Positions 52,494-64,000 of a stretch of 64,000 nucleotides of DNA are shown here, one piece after another. Below the pieces are notes generated by a model. The model did not search any database, had not been told where the DNA came from, and was given only the letters and a program-made list of their open reading frames with translations. How positions within the stretch are numbered: position 1 is the first letter of the stretch; each line of letters begins with the position of its first letter. A program made the position numbers and the translations under genes. The DNA comes from Entamoeba histolytica HM-1:IMSS (Eukaryota; Evosea; Mastigamoebida; Endamoebidae): contig NW_001914871.1 in the NCBI RefSeq assembly GCF_000208925.1, forward strand, positions 76,298 to 140,297, given 5' to 3'.

Positions 52494-55158
52494 ATGAAAT
52501 TAAATGAACATGATGAAGAAGGAATAAAAGTTAAAGCACTAGAAAGAATAAAATACCTAAAATATATGATGACAATGATAAAAGAAAGAATTAAATTTAA
52601 TAAAGATGAAAGGGTCAGAATCAATACAAATAAAATCATGTTTGATTCTAACAAGAAAATTAGAATAAAGAAGAAACAAATAATGAAATATACCCAAATA
52701 ACGATATTACTTTAGAATATTGGAAATCGTTATATGAAACACAGGTGAAATTAAATAAAGAGAATTGAAAATAAAACAAATCACCTCGTGGAATGAAAGA
52801 TATTTCAATTATGATAGTGTCATAATAACATTAAATGAATTAAATTCAAGTATAATGAAAATAAGTAACTGGAAAGCACCAGTAATAGACACATATATAT
52901 GGGTATTATTGGAAAAGGATGTCATCATCAAGAGAAATCATTCTCAATATCTTTAATGAATGGTTGAACTTCATTCAAAACATCCCATTAGATATGATAA
53001 GTGGAAGAACTTTATTAATCCACAAATTGATATGAATGAAGTCACTAATTATCGTCTTATCATGTGTACAAATGTAATTATGAAAGTATTTACCTCCATA
53101 TTAAAAGAAAAGATTCACAATAGACTTAACATAAATAATAAATCATTTAAAATTAGTAATAATCAACTGGGATGTAAATTACAATCTTTAGCTGCTAAAG
53201 AAGGAATAATTAACAGTTATATGTTAAAGCAGCAGAAAGAAGAAAAATACCCAAAATATGATGAGTCTTATTATGACATTAAGAAAGCATATGACACAGT
53301 AAACCACTAATGGGTAATTGAATCATTAAAATATTTTAATGTAGAGGGTGTCATCATTGACATGATTGAAAGTATGATGACTAGATTGAAGATATTCATA
53401 GGTTATAAATTTAATGAATATCTAGGATATATTAAATTAAATAGAGGAATTTTACAAGGTGATTCCTTATCAAATCTACTCTTCATCATTCAGATGAATG
53501 TAATTTGTCAAATCATCGAAGAGAAATTCCCAAAATCAAATCACACATTATATATTGATGATTTGAGAATAATGACAGAAAATAGTGAAGAAATGGGAAT
53601 AATCCACAATGAAATTAAAGAAATAATAAGTGGAATAGGGATGGAAATGAATGAGAAAAAGTCAGGATTGGTATTAAAAAACATTAAAGAAATACCAAAT
53701 GGAATGCAAAACATCCCTGTAGTTGAAGGTGATGACTTGTATAAATATTTAGGAATATGGCAGTCCGACGAAATTGAAGACACCTTCAATTGTAAATCCA
53801 TCAAAGAAAAAATGAATCAGAAGATGGAAGAAATAAACAGTGATGAAAGTAGTAATAGAATATATATTACTAGAATAAACACGGAAGTAATCAATATCTT
53901 CAGATATTCAGCATCAGTTGTAAATTGGAAAATCACTGACCTAGATAAAATTGATTTGGAGATAAGAAAATATTTAAGAAAGGCAAAATACATTGGTGAA
54001 ACTCCAAAGATAGGTTGTATGTCCCTCAAGAAGAAATGAATGATTAATAAACATAAATGACGAATATGTTATTGAATTAATTAGAACAGTGATGTACTAC
54101 TGTACCAGAGAAAGTGAAATAGGAAATAACATATTAGATAGATGGTACAGTAAGAAGGGAATATGGAATAGAATTAAAAAACAATAATTCATAAAATCCC
54201 AGAAACAAAAATAGAAGAAATAATAAATGAATTTATAGAAAAGAAAAAAGAAAAAGAAGTAGTAATAGAAATAAAGAAATTAATGACCAATACATCAAAA
54301 AATGGAAGTGTCATCAAATAAGTGGATATTTTAGAAGATAGTTCGAGTCAAAATGAGTAGATAAAACTACTACAGTGAAAGCATGGAAGTCCATCAATAT
54401 TAAAAAGAATGCATTTCTACAATTAACTAAAATGCAAGATTGAGCAATATTTTGTTTGTACAAGAAAACAAAAATAATGAAAAATGAAAGATTGAACTAC
54501 TGCCCACTATGTAAAGACAAGATAGCTACAGTAGACCACATCCTACTATCTTGTATTGGTCATAAAAAATCACAAATAGAAAAATATGACCATATAGGCA
54601 TTATAATATTGATTAATAAGAAAATACACAGGAAATAATCAATATAAAAAACCTCCATATGAAATAGTGTTCAAATATAAAGACATCACTATGATATGGA
54701 ACAAACAAATAATGCATAAAAGTGAATGAAAATACCACAAAATACCAGACATATATGTATTAGATAAAAAGAATAAAACTGGTTTATTATTTGATATGAC
54801 TAATATAGCTGATCACAATATCAATGGAGCCTATTGGAAGAAAAGAAATATGTATAAGGAATTAAAGAATAGGCTAATGAAAATAGAGAAATTAAAAGAT
54901 GTCAAAATAAATCCAGTAGTAATTTCAATAAATGGATTAATAAATAAAGAAAGTAATAAATTAATTAAAGAATTAAAAATTGAAATTGACATCGAAAAAG
55001 AAGTAAAAAACCTTGTGATTAAAAACATGATGGATGTCATGGAATACTGCGGAGATCACAACCAAACATACTCCGTAGAGCTGCTTGAATATGAAGACTC
55101 ATTTGGATTAGTCTTTCCTGAAGCAGGAAGACTAGAAGCTAATTCTATTAATATTTAA
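52494..55158 (+). pseudogene. LINE-A ORF2: reverse transcriptase and endonuclease, broken
   Basis: Starts 8 nt after ORF1. Decayed frames run through 52494-52715, 52765-52956 and 52960-54039; the last is one frame interrupted only by TAA at 53308. RT motif A (YYDIKKAYDTVNH), motif B (LQGDSLSNLLF) and motif C (YIDDLRIM) are all kept. After 54039 the frame is lost, then a zinc knuckle CPLC-x8-H-x4-C is read at 54507-54555. A PD-x14-D motif lies at 54747-54798, typical of the restriction-like endonuclease of R2-group elements. The C-terminal domain is open to 55158. It cannot be translated as one protein. Confidence 0.85.
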
Positions 55159-55456
55159 TTAATTGCTTTATTTATTCTTTATGAATAGGAGAAGATACCA
55201 TTTCATTACCACTATATTATTATGACTAATTTTCTTTTTGTCTTAACTATACTTTAGTAGACTTTTTCTTGGTTAATATCTCCATATAGTTATAATTTCT
55301 TTATTAATAAATATCATTTCTTATAGTACAATAAGTAATCTTCAACCATAATAAATTGATGCACTATTTGCAGCATTCCCTAATACATTTCTAATTCAAA
55401 TACACCGTCATAACCAGACAATAACTGGGAGAGTCGATGCTTGATTTTGTACTAGG

Positions 55457-55491
55457 GTTTGTGTGTGGTGTTTCAGACATGCCACCTTCGA
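55457..55491 (+). other. Second copy of the motif shared with 11869-11900
   Basis: GTTTGTGTGTGGTGTTT, eight bases, then CCACCTTCGA. Spacing and orientation relative to the downstream surface-protein gene (about 1 kb away) equal those at 11869-11900. The meaning is unknown. Confidence 0.35.
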
Positions 55492-56467
55492 TCTATTTTT
55501 AGTTACAATATAAATGAGAAATAATTTATAAAAATAAAAAATAATAAAAAAGAAAGAAACGTTTCACGACAAATGAAAATAGGTATGATTCATTTAAAAA
55601 AAAGGAATTAGAAGAATAATAAATTTAATAACATAAAGAGTAAAGTAATTAATTACTTTTCTCAAAAAGTAAATATAATAAGATAAATTCTTTTTCTTTC
55701 TATTCTACTCAAGTCTCAATCAAATAAAATATTTGTTCTTTTTAGCTTCAAGACTGGTTTTTTGATAAAAATTAAGAACACGGTTACACATTACTTTTTT
55801 CCATATAATAAGATAAAGAATAAGTCATTAGAATATACGGTAAGACTAAGATGAAGTAGAGTAAGCACAATAAAGAAGTAAGAAAAGAGAATAATTAATA
55901 ATAAACATAAGATAATAACAGAAATGATCAAGGATAAACAAATAGATAAAAGTATAATGTAAGGAAGGATGAATAGAACAAAAAGTAAGAAAAGAGAAAA
56001 TCATAACTAGATGTAACAGAAGGTTCAAAAGAATGCGATATTTTAAGGAAATGAAGAGACAGTGACGTGTCAATATAGAATCTAAATGGAAGAAAAAAAC
56101 CGTTTTTTAGGACATATTTTTAGGAAACCATAAGAAAAAAACCAAAAATAAACTAAATATAGGTAAAAACATCAAGAGAAAAAGAGAATAAAATACAAAT
56201 AATCTACACCGATATAACGAAAATAAAAGTAATAAGATAAACAAAAAGAAAAAAAGAAAGAAGAATATAGAAATAAGTAAAAAGATAATAGAAAATAGAA
56301 TCTCTTCAAAAAGAAATAAAAAAAAATTATTTTCTTTACATACCTAACTGCTGATCTAAACATAGAACAAATAAAACGTTTTGAGTGGAGAAAAAGCAAG
56401 AATTGCAGAAAAAATCAAACAAAAATATGAAGTAATAAGAGAAAAAAATAGAGTGACATGTGGCATA

Positions 56468-56503
56468 GATATTTAAAGAGATAACAACGAGAAAAAAGCA
56501 TTC
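56468..56503 (+). promoter_or_regulatory. TATA-like box and initiator of surface-protein gene
   Basis: GATATTTAAAGAG at about 56468-56480 resembles the Entamoeba GTATTTAAA box, and AAAAAGCATTCA at about 56492-56503 resembles the initiator. The latter runs almost into the ATG at 56505, giving a very short 5' UTR. Confidence 0.6.
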
Positions 56504-56504
56504 A

Positions 56505-58103
56505 ATGATTGCAATACTATTATTCATTGGAATTGCATTTGCTGATAATGTAATTCTTTGTATGGATGAAACAAGTGATAAATGTCAAAATGTTATAGAA
56601 GTCTCTAATTTAGCAAGTGGAGAGGAGAATGCTAAATGTGTATTATATGGAGATGGAAAAACAATTAAAGTCTATTCAAGTAGTACTTCAGAAACACCAG
56701 ATGCAAATACAAATGAAGATGCAGAAGACAATAAGAAAGAAGGAGTTAAAAGAGAAGAGAATGTTGAATATCATATTAAATACTTTAAAGATAATACATG
56801 TGGAACTGAAGAAAAAGACTTAAAATCAACCAAATTAGAGAATAAACCAGAAAACACTATTATTACTGTAACACTTAAAGAAGTTACAAGTGAACCAGCT
56901 GTAGAAGGAAGTGAGAGTACATATGTTGAATATATTGTAGGAGGAGTTTGTTTTAATAAGAAGATATATGTTCAAACACAATTTGGAGTTGGAGAGCATC
57001 AATGTGAAGATAATGGAGTAATAGGAAATCTTGAAAAGATTATTACTACTGAATATAATGGACAAGAATGTACAACAGAAAAGATTAATGTTGGAAATAA
57101 CAAATATACAATAGATAAGGATAAAGAAGTTCAAGCAGTTAAAGAAGTTAAGACAGAATATAGTATTGCAGCAGGAGCAATAGTTGTAGAAATTACAAGT
57201 GAAGAAGGAGGATACATATATTCATGTGGAAATAGTGAACCTATTACATGTAGTAATTCAGGAGAGATAGTAAGAATTCAAGAAGGAGAATCAATTGCTG
57301 AAGGTATTATATGTGACGATAGTAATGGAGAAGTAGAATGTCAAGATAATAAAGGGAAAGCATATTTCTTCTCTAAATGTCAAGAGAAGAAGAAGTTTAC
57401 AATTGCAGGAAGATACTTCCAACAGCTTAAATATAGTGATGAAGAATGTAAGACAGTTGAAGGTATAGAAATTACATCTAGTAGTAGTTCAAATAGAATT
57501 GTATATGGTGATACAACGTATTCAGTCTCATATGAGAGAAATGAAGAAGAAAATACAGTTTATAGTAAGACAAGTAATATTGAATACAAGAGTTATAGAG
57601 TTAATAAATGTAGTAAGGGAAGTGAAACAAGTAGTAAGATTGTAGTTAAGACAGGAGATAATAGTTATGTAATTGAAGGATTTTCAGATAATGAATGTAA
57701 TGAACCAAAGAGTATAGAGAGTATTGGAGAAATTGTAACAGAAGTACCAGTTTCAGGAGCTACAGTAATTCGTATCGAGTCCGATGTTGAATGTTCAGTT
57801 AGTAAGAAAGAAGAAGCAGTTTTTGGAACATATATTAAAGTAGATAGTTGTGATGATAAAATGAAATATGTTATTTTAAATAATACCGTTATAAAATACG
57901 AATATAGTAGTGGAGAAGAATGTAGTAACAATGGAGAAGGAGAAGCTAATGAGAAGAAATATGGATGTGGAAAATGTGAAGATAAAGTGAAGACTATTTG
58001 TCCAGGAAACACACCATCAGGAGATACAAGTGATAATAATGATGATTCAGCACCAAGTATGTTCATTGGTATTTTATCAATTATTACACTTTTCTTCTTT
58101 TAA
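56505..58103 (+). CDS. Secreted or GPI-anchored cysteine-containing repeat protein
   Basis: A 532-residue protein. It has a signal peptide at about 1-13, then several divergent modules of about 75-90 residues, each with paired cysteines and a Y/F-x-D-x-x-C pattern (FKDNTC, YSDEEC, FSDNEC). A Ser/Asp-rich spacer precedes a hydrophobic terminus (SMFIGILSIITLFFF) with no tail, suggesting GPI anchoring. The family is not recognised and it lacks the CxxC density of the other two surface proteins. It sits between the 3' ends of two LINEs that face each other. No introns. A role as a variable surface protein is possible but unproven. Confidence 0.82.
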   Translation: MIAILLFIGIAFADNVILCMDETSDKCQNVIEVSNLASGEENAKCVLYGDGKTIKVYSSSTSETPDANTNEDAEDNKKEGVKREENVEYHIKYFKDNTCGTEEKDLKSTKLENKPENTIITVTLKEVTSEPAVEGSESTYVEYIVGGVCFNKKIYVQTQFGVGEHQCEDNGVIGNLEKIITTEYNGQECTTEKINVGNNKYTIDKDKEVQAVKEVKTEYSIAAGAIVVEITSEEGGYIYSCGNSEPITCSNSGEIVRIQEGESIAEGIICDDSNGEVECQDNKGKAYFFSKCQEKKKFTIAGRYFQQLKYSDEECKTVEGIEITSSSSSNRIVYGDTTYSVSYERNEEENTVYSKTSNIEYKSYRVNKCSKGSETSSKIVVKTGDNSYVIEGFSDNECNEPKSIESIGEIVTEVPVSGATVIRIESDVECSVSKKEEAVFGTYIKVDSCDDKMKYVILNNTVIKYEYSSGEECSNNGEGEANEKKYGCGKCEDKVKTICPGNTPSGDTSDNNDDSAPSMFIGILSIITLFFF

Positions 58104-58344
58104 TTGAAGGGAATTAAAATATAATTTTTTTTGTTATAAAATAGATAAGAAAAGAGGTAAAGATAACAGAGGTATAGTTGACAAAAGAATAATACAAAGA
58201 CATAATAAATGATAATGAAATATGAGAGAAAAGAGATGAAAATCAAATAATAATACAAAGACAACATAGGAAATATCAAAAAAGGATAAAAATAAAAAAG
58301 TCAAATATTAAATACAAAAAGATATATTCATAATTTAATTTTCT

Positions 58345-60972
58345 TCATATCAAGAAGTGATTATTTCAGTTTCTTCAATATTCTCTATTGATGTCATAGA
58401 GTTAATTTTTAACACAATCTCATTAAATTATTCTTCTTTTATTGTGCTGATGGAATTGAATATGTAAAACATTAAGTCTTTCATATTTTTTATTATTATT
58501 GTTCGTAGGATTTTGGAAAATTCTAATTTTAATTTCAGTGCTTTTAATCTTCTTGCTGACTCTTTATGTATTAATCCATTTATTGATAATATAACAGGTA
58601 TTATTTCTACATATATTATTTCTCTATTATTTCTTAATTTCTCTTGTAATTCTTTGTATTTATTTATTTTATGAATATAATTTAATTCTAAATTATTATC
58701 TTGACATATAACAACATCTATAATATATCATTTCTTTTCTTTCATATTTTGTTAATATATATCTTGTCTTCTTTCATGGAAAGAATGGTCACTAACCAAT
58801 AAATCTTTATTGTAAGTTATTACCATTTTATCATTATTTATACATTTTGGAGGAATATTAAAATCAATAGCATCAAATTCAGTAAATTGTGTAATTAATA
58901 AGTGTTTATATATTTGTTTACAAACATAATCATGTTTTGATATTTGGTTCTTTTTCATTACATCCTAACAATATATGACTAATAGATGCTATTGTGTTAT
59001 GACAATGTTTACAATATTTTAAAGCATCATTTGGAGTATTTTTGATTTAATACTTCATGTCATACTTACACTTTCTTTCATCTTAATTACTTGGAGAAAT
59101 GCATTTCTTTTTATATTTAATGACCTCCATGTGGCTACTGTTAATTTCTTATCATTGAAAGTGCCATTTGCACATCTTATATATTCACCACATTTCTTTC
59201 CATTCATTTAAGTATATATCATTAAATTCATTATTTACCCATTCAAATACTTTCTTTACATCATGTTTTCTTTCATTTAATTCTATTATATTCATTAATT
59301 CATTAAAATTAATCTTCTTATAAAATACTTTCTTCATTCTTTTAATTATTCCATTTGGATTTTCTTTTATTATTTCTATCATTTCTCATATTCATATGTT
59401 TGATATTTGTATTTTAAGTATATTCTTATTAATTCTTTACCACATTCATCTCTTGCTGACATTAATCCTATTCCCAATTCATTTATTTTAACATATAATC
59501 TACTTTTTGGGATATTTCTACTGTATAATTGGAGTTGTATCAATGATTTTCTTATTTGTTTATCTATCTTCTCCAATTTTCCTAGTTTCCATGGGACAAT
59601 ACAAAACCCATATCTTAATTTGGAGATTATATCACTATTAATCTTTCTTATTGTATTGAGAATGTTGTATTTCATAGTGTTTAATGATGATAGAATAGAA
59701 GATACATCATTTAATATTCTTGTACAATATTTGTTGATGTTTATTTTATCTCCTATTTCTATACCAATATATTTATAAGGATTGTCATTAGTTACTCTTG
59801 GTAATTCAGCTAATTCAACATTTATTTGACTATTAATATTAGTCATTATCCCACTCTTTTCTACATTAATTTTTAATCCTATTGCATTAAATATTTCTTT
59901 AGTTAATTTGTGTGCTTTTTCCATTTCATCGAGGCTATTAGTCATTATCTTTAAATCATCCATATACAATATGTGGTTTAACTTGACTTGTTTTTCTTCT
60001 CCATTCATTTTAATATTTAATTTGCTTATTTGTTTATCTAATTATTTAGATAATATGTCAATAGATAACACAAATAAGAGTTGAGATAAACTATCATTTG
60101 TATTATTCATATTTCTACATTAATCATACCCACACTTTCTTGATTATAATACAAATTAAGATATGTATTATTTAATATATATAATATACTATTAATTACT
60201 ACTAGTGGGATATTAAAATAAATCAAACATTGTTTAATCCATTGGTGGTTAATACTATCATATGCTTTGGAGACGTCATAATATGTTTCTACCCACTTCC
60301 ATTTAGCCTTTAATAATAATTGTTGGATTATAGTGTTGTATAATAATCCTTCTTTTGATGCGTATGTATATTTTTTACATCCAATTTGATTTAATGATAA
60401 TTGTTTTTCAATTGGATTTAGCATCAGCTGGCTTTCTATTTTCATCTTTAATATTGATGTATACACTTTTAACAGACAATTTAAACAAGTTATTGGTTTG
60501 TAATTCTGTGGGTCTAATTTATCTCCTTTTTTATATATTAATATTGTTCTTCCTTGAATAAAATGAATATGTATTTCATTATGATTGTTTAACCATTCAT
60601 TAAATAATTTTATTAAATACTTCATTGGTTGTTCTAAATATTTATCCAAAATCATTATATTTTATCAACACCGTGTGCCTTCCAGTTAGCAGTAAATTTA
60701 ATATCACAATCTAATTCATTGGGAGTGATTATACATATTCTATCATTAGTTCTATTTTCAATTAATACTTCATATAAATTAATATTCAGGAAATCTATAA
60801 TAGTATTAGTTTCATAGATTCCTTTCCAGAAATTAATAGTGGAGATATTATCTGGATATTCATCTTCTTTCGATTTATTTAGATGTTGCATTTTTCCATA
60901 TTTCATCATTTTATAATTCCATCTTATTCTTTTCAATTTATTCTTTCTTGTTTCTATTTCTATTCTTTTCAT
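58345..60972 (-). pseudogene. LINE-B ORF2 remnants: RT with YMDD, knuckle, C-terminal domain
   Basis: Pieces in order: 60972-60655 (YPDNISTINFWKGIYET, then ANWKAHGVDKI), 60655-60107 (QGRTILIYKKGDKLDPQNYK, then YYDVSKAYDSINHQW, motif A), a frameshift over motif B (NDSLSQLLF near 60080), 60008-59379 (HILYMDDLKIM, motif C), and 59382-59185. The zinc knuckle CKHC-x8-H-x4-C reads near 58990-59025, followed by 58958-58752. The last part (VEIIPVILSINGLIHKE) ends near 58345 and matches NPVVISINGLINKE of LINE-A. It is inactive. Confidence 0.8.
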
Positions 60973-61013
60973 CTTTCAGAGGTATTTATAATAGTTTATT
61001 TGTTAATTTGTTT

Positions 61014-62952
61014 TTATTTAATATGATATATATCATATTTCTTAATATGTAATATTCTTTTCAATTTCATATATTGTTTATTATTGAGTAAATCTCTTAA
61101 TCTACATATTTTTGATTGTATTATTCTTTCTATACTTCTCTTTCCACTTCTTTCTTGTTTATTTTTATTAATGATGTTAATAGTGGAAGCTACTGATTTA
61201 ATATAATGATAATAATCATCTAATGTATTGATTAATATTTCATTTTTGTTAATAATATTAATTATTTGATGTATTTTCTTCTTATTGTAATAATAATTAA
61301 TAAATTGTACATCATCTTGTTCTTTCTTTTCTTCTTCTTTAAATAGTTTCATTACCTCCTCTTCTTCTATTTCTTCTTTCTTGTTCATTTTAGTTATTAT
61401 TTCTTTTAATTCTTTATCATTCCATTGTTGTTTTATTATTTCTTCCTCCATTATTCTATTTATTTCTCTTTTAATTTCATTCTTTATTTTAAATGTCTTC
61501 TTTAATATTTCTTTATATTCATTAATATCATTAATTTTAATTCCAAATTCATGTATTAATCTTTCTATTAACTCTTCTTTAAGTTGACCTCTTAATTTTC
61601 TTTCAAATAATTTCAAAGCAAAACATTTATAAAGTGTTAAAATTTCTTCTTTTCTATCTGTTTGCTTCCCCCGTTTTTTGATTGTCTAATTCTAATGTGG
61701 TGATCTTCTTATGCTGAATATCCATTTCTTCAATGGATTTCTGCGTTAACTTTCTTTTTTTAGAAGATCATCTTCACATGGTGATATTTCATCAGCTACT
61801 ACCACATTGGGGGAGAGATTATTCACAATTTGTGTTTCTGATGAGTCTGTTATATTGTAATTTACCTCATCTTTCTTCTTTTCTTATTGTGTATTTTTAT
61901 TTTCTAATTTAGATACTTTATCTTTCAGGAAGAGTAATTGTTGTGTTAAATTGTTTACTTCAAACATTTTCCTTTCAGATTCAGCATGGAATTCAAATAT
62001 TTTTATCACACTCTTTTTTGTGCTTATCTCATTCTCATGCTTCTTCTTTAATGTCATAATATCTTTTGTTAGTTTATTAATGGTTTATTCTTTTATTTGT
62101 ATTTCCTTTTTCATTTCTTCTTTCTCTTTCATATCCTCCTCCACTTTCTTTTCTATTTCTTCTACTCTTTTTTTCCTTTTTATTGTTTTCTTCTTCCTTT
62201 TCTACCAGCCTCTTCTTCTCTCCTTTAGTAAACCTCTTCTTCTCCTCAGCAAGCCTAGCTTCTACTCTCGTAGATTCTTTATCATTGTCTTCTTCACTTT
62301 CAATACTCATTACATAGTTATTGTATATTCTATTGTCTTTAATCTCATTTGGATTGTACTGATTATTGTCTTCTTCCATTGTCATACTAATAGTATCTTC
62401 TTCCATTCTTATTGTTTTGGTTTTTTCTCGTGAAAGAAAATATCATCTTCTCCATATTGTTGATAATGTATATTCTTTAATCTTGGTATTTTTAATTTCT
62501 TCTACTTCTTGTGGTGTAAGTATTTGAATTTCTTCTTCAAAGAGTTTTTTCCAATATTCTTGGTTTTGTTTTTCTATCATTTCTTTTCTTTTATTTCTGT
62601 TTTGTTTCTTATTTTGATATTGTTTGTGCCTTCTTTGAGTGTTATTATGGTATTTGTTTTTCTTATATTGATATTGTTTATTTCTATTGAAGTTGTTATT
62701 ATTATCAAAGTGTTTATGACGATGATTATGAATGAAGTGATGAGTGAAATGATTTGTATCAACTATGTTGTGATAGTTATGGTTATAATTATTATTGTAA
62801 TGATTAATGTAATTGTTCATGTATTTCTGTCCATACAGATAATATCCATTTTCACTCATTCTTCTATCATTTATATTTCTTGATTGATATGAATTCTTTC
62901 TTCTTTGGTTATTTGTTTTTCTATATTTTTTGTGGTGTCTCGTGTAATGCAT
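61014..62952 (-). pseudogene. LINE-B ORF1 remnants
   Basis: Three pieces: 62952-62443 with a His/Asn/Arg/Tyr-rich start (MHYTRHHKKYRKTNNQRRKN), 62406-62077 with a Glu/Lys/Arg coiled coil, and 61616-61014 with the helical C-terminal region (NYYYNKKKIHQIINIINKNE) that parallels NYYWKRKEADRLIMEINNRW of LINE-A ORF1. The frames do not join without several repairs. The high histidine content at the start differs from LINE-A. Confidence 0.75.
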
Positions 62953-63644
62953 CTTTTTTTTCTCATAAAAAAATAAAAATAAAAAATAAAAAATGTGATA
63001 AATACAGAATATGTATATATTTATGTTTATATTTTATATTCATTTGTATTCATTTTGTATGAAATATTAATGAAATAATTGATTTGATGAATAATATTTA
63101 TTTGTATCTATTGTATTTTTTATTATTATGTTATTATTATGTTATTTATTTATATTTATATTATTTATATCATCTTCTTATTATCTATTTATTATTATAT
63201 TCTTCTTATTTGATTATTTTTATGTTTATATTATTTAGATTTTCTTATTGTTATTCTTTTCTATTTAGTTGTATTAGATTATTTGAATATTCATATTTAT
63301 CATATTTTATATTATTATCATTTATATCTATTTTCATTTTATATTTATTCTCTTTTGTTTTATATTAATATTAATTTTATCTTTTATATTTTGATTTTAT
63401 TATTATATCATTGATTATCATTTCTCATTTTATTTATCATTTATTCTTATTATTCTTTTGTTTCTTTATTCTATATCATATATTCATATTCATTTTTCAT
63501 TTATATTTCATTACTTATTACATTTTATAATAATCACATAACACATATGAATGAATATATAATAAACATCATGATGAAATTATACATATAAATAATAAAC
63601 ATAAAAAAGAGTAAAATATTTTTCATTAATAAAATATTGTTAAT

Positions 63645-63897
63645 CATTTTACACAATTAAATTAGACACTTTTTATTGAATATTTCTAATTTTTACATTA
63701 AAAATACACTTTTTATTTCTTCTTTCTTTTCTTCTTTTATCATCTCTTTTGTTTTATTACTCTTTATCTTCTTTATTTTTATATTCTTCTCCTTTCTACT
63801 TTTATTCTTTCTTCATCATATCCAACTTTTTACTTTATTTTTATTCTTTTATATCATTCATTCTCTTCTTTTTCCATTATTTCTTTTTTTCGTTACC
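63645..63897 (-). repeat. LINE-B 5' leader, inverted copy of 49801-50060
   Basis: The reverse complement starts GGTAACGAAAAAAAG and follows the LINE-A leader for about 250 bp. Between it and LINE-B ORF1 lies about 0.7 kb of TATTTAT-rich simple sequence. Confidence 0.8.
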
Positions 63898-64000
63898 ACT
63901 TAATGATTTATAGTCTACCTTCAATAATAAATACATATAATCTTCTTTGAATGATAATTCTTATCTTTTGAAGTTATATATATTAAATACAATTAAATTG

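Larger units (their letters stand above)
49801..55198 (+). mobile_element. LINE-A, near full-length R2-type non-LTR retrotransposon
   Basis: About 5.4 kb: 5' leader (49801-50424), intact ORF1, broken ORF2 and 3' UTR ending in GGAGAAGATAC (55188-55198). The element carries RT followed by a zinc knuckle and a restriction-like endonuclease, the layout of EhLINE elements in Entamoeba. The leader start matches LINE-B exactly in position (GGYAACGAAAAAAA), so the 5' end is probably complete. Compared with copies C and D the 3' UTR lacks about 400 bp. ORF2 has several stops and frameshifts, so it cannot move on its own, although ORF1 could still be made. Confidence 0.88.
55199..56504. other. Intergenic region between LINE-A and surface gene
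   Basis: No gene is seen. It includes the shared motif at 55457-55491 and purine-rich stretches on the plus strand. The last 40 bp hold the core promoter of the next gene. Confidence 0.5.
58340..63897 (-). mobile_element. LINE-B, divergent near full-length non-LTR retrotransposon
   Basis: A 5.5-kb minus-strand element with the same order as LINE-A: leader (63897-62953), ORF1 remnants, RT, zinc knuckle and C-terminal domain. Protein similarity to LINE-A is clear but moderate, and the RT catalytic box is YMDD rather than YIDD, so it is a separate subfamily. Both ORFs are broken by stops and frameshifts. The 5' end starts with GGTAACG as in LINE-A; the 3' end near 58340 is approximate. The leader is longer than in LINE-A and rich in TATTT repeats. 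Confidence 0.82.

Noticed and set aside
62509..62883. Plus-strand hydrophobic frame
   Set aside because: Antisense of LINE-B ORF1.
1..64000. CRISPR arrays, bacterial operons, tRNA arrays, rRNA
   Set aside because: None found; the introns, promoter elements and gene types are eukaryotic, and no tRNA B box or rRNA-like stretch was recognised.

Overview
This window looks like nuclear DNA of an Entamoeba species, near the E. histolytica/dispar/moshkovskii type (inferred; the species is not fixed). It is very AT-rich, with short intergenic gaps and genes on both strands. Its small introns (48-148 nt) begin GTTTG and end TAG or AAG. Core promoters carry a GAAC(T) element 15-60 nt before the ATG, sometimes with a GTATTTAAA-like box and an AAAAATTCA-like initiator. 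CXXC-rich surface proteins and R2-type non-LTR retrotransposons with a restriction-like endonuclease are also present. The reading frames suggest 14 introns; each is described with its gene.

Layout. 0.6-2.1 kb: CXXC-rich membrane protein. 3.9-5.6 kb: 5'-truncated LINE fragment (copy D) plus co-duplicated flank holding the broken tail of a gene located at 46 kb. 5.7-19.2 kb: housekeeping block with a coiled-coil protein, Erv46/ERGIC3, a basic secreted protein, histone H2B, a second CXXC-rich surface protein, OST48/WBP1, a propeller-like protein, an eIF4E, a coiled-coil protein, a DNAJC8-like protein and pantothenate kinase. 19.5-22.8 kb: an EF-hand, protein kinase, GTPase and zinc-ribbon fusion. 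23-28.8 kb: Rab GTPase, SANT protein with an in-frame stop near its end, RBM39-like splicing factor and a three-RRM protein. 29.4-35.1 kb: FAM21/WASHC2-like protein split by one frameshift, seven-finger C2H2 protein and a possible Orc5-like protein. 37-44.1 kb: DnaJ C-terminal-domain protein without J domain, acidic/RS-like protein, C2-DENN Rab exchange factor and an atypical peroxiredoxin. 44.2-48.1 kb: LINE copy C and two nuclear-looking proteins. 49.8-63.9 kb: two nearly full-length, degenerate LINEs (A on +, B on -) with 3' ends facing each other around a GPI-anchored-type surface protein gene.

The genes form no operon. Several belong to secretion and membrane traffic (Erv46, OST48, Rab, DENN, FAM21-like) or to splicing (RBM39-like, DNAJC8-like), but that grouping may be chance. 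The most unusual content is the kinase-GTPase fusion, the J-less Hsp40-like protein, the FAM21-like tail with many LF motifs, and the LINE family. Its two divergent members share a 5' leader, and one fragment appears to have carried host 3' flank, including an antisense gene tail, to a new site. All family assignments come from reading motifs by eye; no database search was possible.
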